From: an uncultured Eubacteriales bacterium
GTDB lineage: Bacteria > Bacillota > Clostridia > UMGS1883 > UMGS1540
Direction of reading: 5' to 3'
Assembly (NCBI GenBank): GCA_900552775.1
Contig: USAP01000048.1
Coordinates: forward strand, 1-10,877
Length of the DNA: 10,877 nt
Shown: positions 7,415-10,877 of the stretch, piece after piece
Layout: every line of letters starts with the position of its first letter
How positions within the stretch are numbered: the stretch's first letter is position 1
The notes under the pieces: generated by a model
What the model was told of the DNA's origin: nothing
Database searches by the model: none
The model's input: the letters and a program-made list of their open reading frames with translations, nothing else
Position numbers and translations under genes: made by a program

Positions 7415-10019
7415 ACTCCGCGGTATATATTATGCCGCCATACCACCATTCACCTCTTGTAAAGGTGAAAACATACGAAGCGTCGTCACCGAACGTTTCC
7501 GAATCATAGATATACGACTCGTTTAACGCCGTATATTTTCCGTCACCTTTATTATCTGAGAGAAAATATATTCCGTTTGTACCGAATCTGAAAATGGGAT
7601 AGCTTTCGGTCACCTTTGACGAATCGGTATTTATAAGCTCAGCCGTAATATACGAATCGGTTTTTTTGATTATTTTTCCGTAGGTATATCTTGATCCGTC
7701 TGCAGGGAATGTCGGATAATTCGGATTCTGCATATCGTAAAGCTTGTTTTCGGATTTATCCAAAATAAGCTTTGCCGCAGACATCTTGCCCGTTACGTCA
7801 ACAGCATATTTTATTATATCTCCCTGCTCGGGCATGCTTCCGTCTTTGCCTATTTTAAGAACATTTTCATTTAAAACCGTAAACGAATGATTTTTCGTTT
7901 CATTTGCGTTATATCTGCCTGCTCCGTAAATTTTTAAAGCAACATTGCCTTCATCATCAATAACTTTTACGATTTTATCAACGGCAAGATAATTACCTGT
8001 CGAGTCAAGATCCGTAACAGCTCCCGCTTCGCTTTCGACAATCGCCACGCTCAAAAGCGGGTCATTTTCCTCTGAAGAATAGCCAAGCACCTTATAGCTG
8101 CTGTTTCCGAAATAAGAATAATCCTCTACGGAATACGCCTCGTCAACAGAACGGTTCTCCTCGGGAGGAATGATAAACACAATCGTGTCGGAGCCGGCAT
8201 AAGCCTGCATCCTGAAGGAATTTAACGAGGTTTTATAGTTTATCTCCGTTGTTCCGTCAAGCCCTTTCATTTCGTGCAGCCCTTCGCCGCCGCTCAAAAC
8301 AGCCGACGTAAGTTTACCGTTTTCGTCCAATGTATACAAAATGGCCTGTCTTACAATATCACCCGAGGACACAACACCAAGTTTTGTTATAAATTCTTCG
8401 GGTTTAAAAGTATCGTTGTCTATACTGATTTTGTCAGCAAGTTCAAATGTTTCGAATATACCTTTTGAAGTTAGTATTTTTACTCTGTATACTCCGCTTA
8501 TTCCTTTATCTTTTTTTGCGGCGGTGATGTAGCCTGTTTTCACTCCCGTTGTAGCCTCAATTTCAAAATCACCCACTCTGCCGTCACGGTTAAAGTAAAG
8601 CACAATGCTTTTGCCCGGCTGAACATCGGATATATCTTTACTTTGATTTGCCGTCTTGCCGAAGCTGTAAGAGCGTCCCGAAATAATAACCGATGCTATT
8701 TCTCCGGATGCTTTTGTCTCCACATCCGATATTATGCCTCCGCCGACATCTATTGTGACATTGACTTTTGTTACTTTGCCGCTTAAATCCGTTTCGTATG
8801 TAAGAATATCCCCGACTGCTATGTCACTGCTGCTTATCTGCTCGTTATATGTATTTATTATAACGGCTTCGCCAAGCTCTTTCAGATTGATAAACTGACC
8901 TGTTCTGATTTTGGAATAAACTTTTCCGCCGCGAACGGAGCCAACAACCATGCTTTGATATGCGCTGATGTACAATACGTCGGCAATTTTGTCGCCGTCA
9001 TTGTCTATCGCCTTGATATATCCGTCATATTTATCAAACGGATTTAATATACTGCTGTTATAGCTTGCAACCGCGGCGCCGTTATATACAACTGCCGTTT
9101 TTGCGTTATATTTGATTTTTGTCGTTTTGCTTCCGTCGTAATACTCTATAGCGTCCGAAGAAACATTTGTGATATCCTCACCGTTAATTATGGTCTCGGT
9201 ATTGCGTATCTGCTCGTAGAAGTATATAAACGGTCTTGCATCTTCAAGCGTGTAAAAAATTCTGACCTTCTTACCGCCCTCGTATATTATGTTTTTTGCG
9301 CCCTCGCCGACATCGTACGGTTCAGAATCTATGCGTATTCTTCCGTAAATATCGGATTTTTTATTGTCCATATCGCTGAAATTATCTTCTGTAACTATGC
9401 CGTCTTTTTCGAGTATTCCATAGTAAAGAGACAAATAATTTTTTCCTTCAACAATTTCATGATTTCCGTTTATATTTTGCATAATATCGGCTTTAACCGC
9501 TGCTCTGAAAACATTTTCCGCACCGCCGTAAGTAACATAAAAATTATAATCGGACGGGGCTTTTTTTGTTAACCCGAGCAGAGATGCCTCGTTATAATAT
9601 CCTGTCGGGTAACCGCCGTAATAATTTGCAACGGTATCATATCCCAAAAATGATATCATTGTTTTGATAAGCTGAATATATGTAACGTTTTTATCGGGTT
9701 CAAATTTACCGTCACCTGTTCCGGTCATTATTCCGGCACCGCTTACGGCTTCGGCAACAGATGCCAAAGATTCCGGAACATCCGTAAAACGCGATACTGT
9801 GTCACCCTCGGGAATCTCATCAGTTTTAAGCATCAGTTTGTAATATATTTTGGCAAGTTCGCCTCTTGTAAGCACATCATTTGAAGCTGTACCGGAATCA
9901 ACAAGCGAAAACGCCTTGAAAAACTCAAGTTGGTTTTCGTTTTCCGCAGCGGAAACAACGGTAAGCGAGAAACAAAGAGCAAGTACAATGACGATTGAGA
10001 GAAGTTTTTTTATTTGCAT
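7413..10019 (-). CDS. Secreted SLH-domain protein with large repeat-containing beta-rich region
   Basis: 868 residues. MQIKKLLSIVIVLALCFSLT is a signal peptide with cleavage after VSA (residue 24) or the next Ala. Three N-terminal SLH-like repeats follow: about 33-64 (LTRGELAK at 50), 78-126 (FTDV, then GDGKFEPDKN) and a degenerate third about 136-190. SLH modules bind pyruvylated secondary cell-wall polymer, so the protein is probably wall-attached. The usual TRAE-type motif is kept only in repeat one (TRGE); repeat two reads VTYIQ and repeat three VTYGG. Residues about 210-868 have no recognised catalytic domain. They contain divergent repeats that end in a GD-I/V-hydrophobic-Y...D..GK pattern, seen at Gly403, Gly469 (as PGKSIVLY), Gly553 and Gly733. 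The start at 10019 overlaps the previous stop by one base and has an AAAGGAG site. Role unknown; likely a surface scaffold or binding partner of the lyases encoded next to it. Confidence 0.85.
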   Translation of the reverse strand: MQIKKLLSIVIVLALCFSLTVVSAAENENQLEFFKAFSLVDSGTASNDVLTRGELAKIYYKLMLKTDEIPEGDTVSRFTDVPESLASVAEAVSGAGIMTGTGDGKFEPDKNVTYIQLIKTMISFLGYDTVANYYGGYPTGYYNEASLLGLTKKAPSDYNFYVTYGGAENVFRAAVKADIMQNINGNHEIVEGKNYLSLYYGILEKDGIVTEDNFSDMDNKKSDIYGRIRIDSEPYDVGEGAKNIIYEGGKKVRIFYTLEDARPFIYFYEQIRNTETIINGEDITNVSSDAIEYYDGSKTTKIKYNAKTAVVYNGAAVASYNSSILNPFDKYDGYIKAIDNDGDKIADVLYISAYQSMVVGSVRGGKVYSKIRTGQFINLKELGEAVIINTYNEQISSSDIAVGDILTYETDLSGKVTKVNVTIDVGGGIISDVETKASGEIASVIISGRSYSFGKTANQSKDISDVQPGKSIVLYFNRDGRVGDFEIEATTGVKTGYITAAKKDKGISGVYRVKILTSKGIFETFELADKISIDNDTFKPEEFITKLGVVSSGDIVRQAILYTLDENGKLTSAVLSGGEGLHEMKGLDGTTEINYKTSLNSFRMQAYAGSDTIVFIIPPEENRSVDEAYSVEDYSYFGNSSYKVLGYSSEENDPLLSVAIVESEAGAVTDLDSTGNYLAVDKIVKVIDDEGNVALKIYGAGRYNANETKNHSFTVLNENVLKIGKDGSMPEQGDIIKYAVDVTGKMSAAKLILDKSENKLYDMQNPNYPTFPADGSRYTYGKIIKKTDSYITAELINTDSSKVTESYPIFRFGTNGIYFLSDNKGDGKYTALNESYIYDSETFGDDASYVFTFTRGEWWYGGIIYTAE

Positions 10020-10877
10020 TATTTTTCTCCTTTCATAATTTCATTTAAGAGCGAAGCCGCTTCTGCTCTGCTTAAATTTGCAAGCGGACGAAATGTATTG
10101 TCTTCGTATCCCTTAATTACCCCTTTCGAGCTGAGGTCATATACGGCTTCTTTGGCATATTCCGATATTTCATTATCATCCTTAAATGAATCGGATGTTT
10201 TCTTTGTTTTGCTGTATGCTCTGAAAATCATAACAGCGGCATCCTGACGCGTGATATTATCATTCGGTCTGAACTTTCCGTCTGAGCCGAAAACTATACC
10301 TTTATCCGCTGCGGCATGTATATAAGGAGCAAACCAATCGGTATCCGACACATCATCAAAAGCGCCGGTTCCGCCTTTAAGGTTAAATACGAGTGAAATC
10401 ATCTTTGAAAACTCAGCGCGTGTAACGCTTTTTTGAGGAAGAAATGTTCCGTTTTCATAGCCTGTGAGAACATTGTTTTCCGAAAGATTTTTAATGGCTT
10501 CGAAGGCCCAGAAACTATCCTCAACATCCGAATATAGTTTTTTATTATCTTCATCTTTATCTTCATTGGGATTTACAAAGTCTTTTCCGCCCGTGTTTTG
10601 GGAGACGCCGTGATTTTGAGAAGTTCCCGAGCCCGAACCGCTTCCGGTTGATTTGCCTTCACCGCTTTTCGAAAGCAGTGATTTGAGTTTTTTGCCCATA
10701 TCTTCAAGAGTTTCAGCGCCGCTTCCCAAAAGCGCCTGATAAGCGCTTCTGTTTTCCTTTGCCGGGAAATTAACACCGTAATCCTTATATTCCGAAGAAT
10801 ACTTTTCAAAAATCTCCTGCATGTGACCGTAGCCATTATCTTTATAGTTCATTATTAAATTAAAATAAATTGATTTT
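10019..10877 (-). CDS. C-terminal part of an SLH-anchored surface protein, 5' end beyond window
   Basis: The frame is open from the right edge to TAA at 10021-10019, so the protein enters the window already under way. An ATG at 10852 would give 277 residues, but it has no ribosome binding site (only A/T upstream) and no signal peptide, which an SLH protein needs. It is therefore probably internal. Counting from that Met, residues 1-62 are a charged, helix-prone end of an unknown domain; 63-105 are a Gly/Ser/Asn/Asp-rich flexible linker; three SLH repeats follow at about 106-155 (VTRAEF), 162-213 (ITRQDA) and 220-277 (LSRAEA). All three retain the TRAE-type polymer-binding motif, so this is an intact C-terminal wall anchor for whatever lies N-terminally. 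The enzymatic or binding part is outside the window. It is first of the visible genes and overlaps the next by one base. Confidence 0.85.
   Translation of the reverse strand, partial: KSIYFNLIMNYKDNGYGHMQEIFEKYSSEYKDYGVNFPAKENRSAYQALLGSGAETLEDMGKKLKSLLSKSGEGKSTGSGSGSGTSQNHGVSQNTGGKDFVNPNEDKDEDNKKLYSDVEDSFWAFEAIKNLSENNVLTGYENGTFLPQKSVTRAEFSKMISLVFNLKGGTGAFDDVSDTDWFAPYIHAAADKGIVFGSDGKFRPNDNITRQDAAVMIFRAYSKTKKTSDSFKDDNEISEYAKEAVYDLSSKGVIKGYEDNTFRPLANLSRAEAASLLNEIMKGEK
10027..10033 (-). promoter_or_regulatory. Ribosome binding site for the SLH gene at 10019
   Basis: AAAGGAG on the minus strand, 7 bases before ATG 10019. It lies inside the last codons (Lys-Gly-Glu) of the upstream SLH gene, whose TAA shares its final A with this ATG (TAATG). 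This is a classic coupled junction. Confidence 0.75.

Noticed and set aside
10850..10852. ATG at 10852 as the true start of the SLH protein
   Set aside because: No ribosome binding site, no signal peptide, and the frame stays open to the window edge.
1..10877. CRISPR array, insertion sequence, tRNA or rRNA
   Set aside because: No regularly spaced direct repeats, no transposase-like protein or terminal inverted repeats, and essentially all sequence is occupied by protein-coding frames.

Overview
The window is the interior of one long minus-strand gene cluster from a Gram-positive, Clostridia-type anaerobe. Base composition is moderate to AT-leaning. Evidence for this origin is the strong AAGGAGG-type ribosome binding sites, the signal peptides, the S-layer homology (SLH) repeats, and the copper-amine-oxidase-N-like 'stalk' domains. 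This mixture of SLH and stalk proteins with polysaccharide lyases recalls gut or rumen fibre degraders such as Monoglobus and relatives. That placement is an impression from protein style, not a demonstrated assignment.

Read in the direction of transcription (right to left), the layout is as follows. (1) 10877-10019 is the C-terminal part of an SLH surface protein, with a Gly/Ser linker and three SLH repeats; its real start lies beyond the right edge. (2) 10019-7413 is an 868-residue secreted protein with three degenerate N-terminal SLH repeats and a long beta-rich region made of divergent internal repeats. (3) 7398-4096 is an 1100-residue secreted heparinase II/III-like protein with an N-terminal carbohydrate-binding-like domain and a C-terminal stalk domain. 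(4) 4094-621 is a 1157-residue paralogue of the same architecture with an extra N-terminal beta domain. (5) 607-1 is the N-terminal 202 residues of another secreted protein, cut by the left edge.

The genes are packed with a 1-base overlap (TAATG), then gaps of 14, 1 and 13 bases. Each start has a good ribosome binding site that lies in or touches the stop region of the gene before it. There is no room for a promoter or terminator between genes, so the set is very probably one polycistronic, partly translationally coupled transcript whose ends lie outside the window.

Functionally the cluster looks like a cell-surface polysaccharide-degrading unit: two tandem exported lyase-like enzymes, two SLH-bearing wall proteins, and a further exported protein with a lectin-like N-terminus. 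No transporter, regulator, sulfatase or intracellular sugar-processing gene is visible, so the substrate cannot be named. The most notable point is that both lyase paralogues keep residues matching the heparinase II catalytic set (His, Glu, Tyr, His) at matching spacing, while the positions expected to bind the structural zinc are altered: partly in the downstream copy, completely in the upstream copy.
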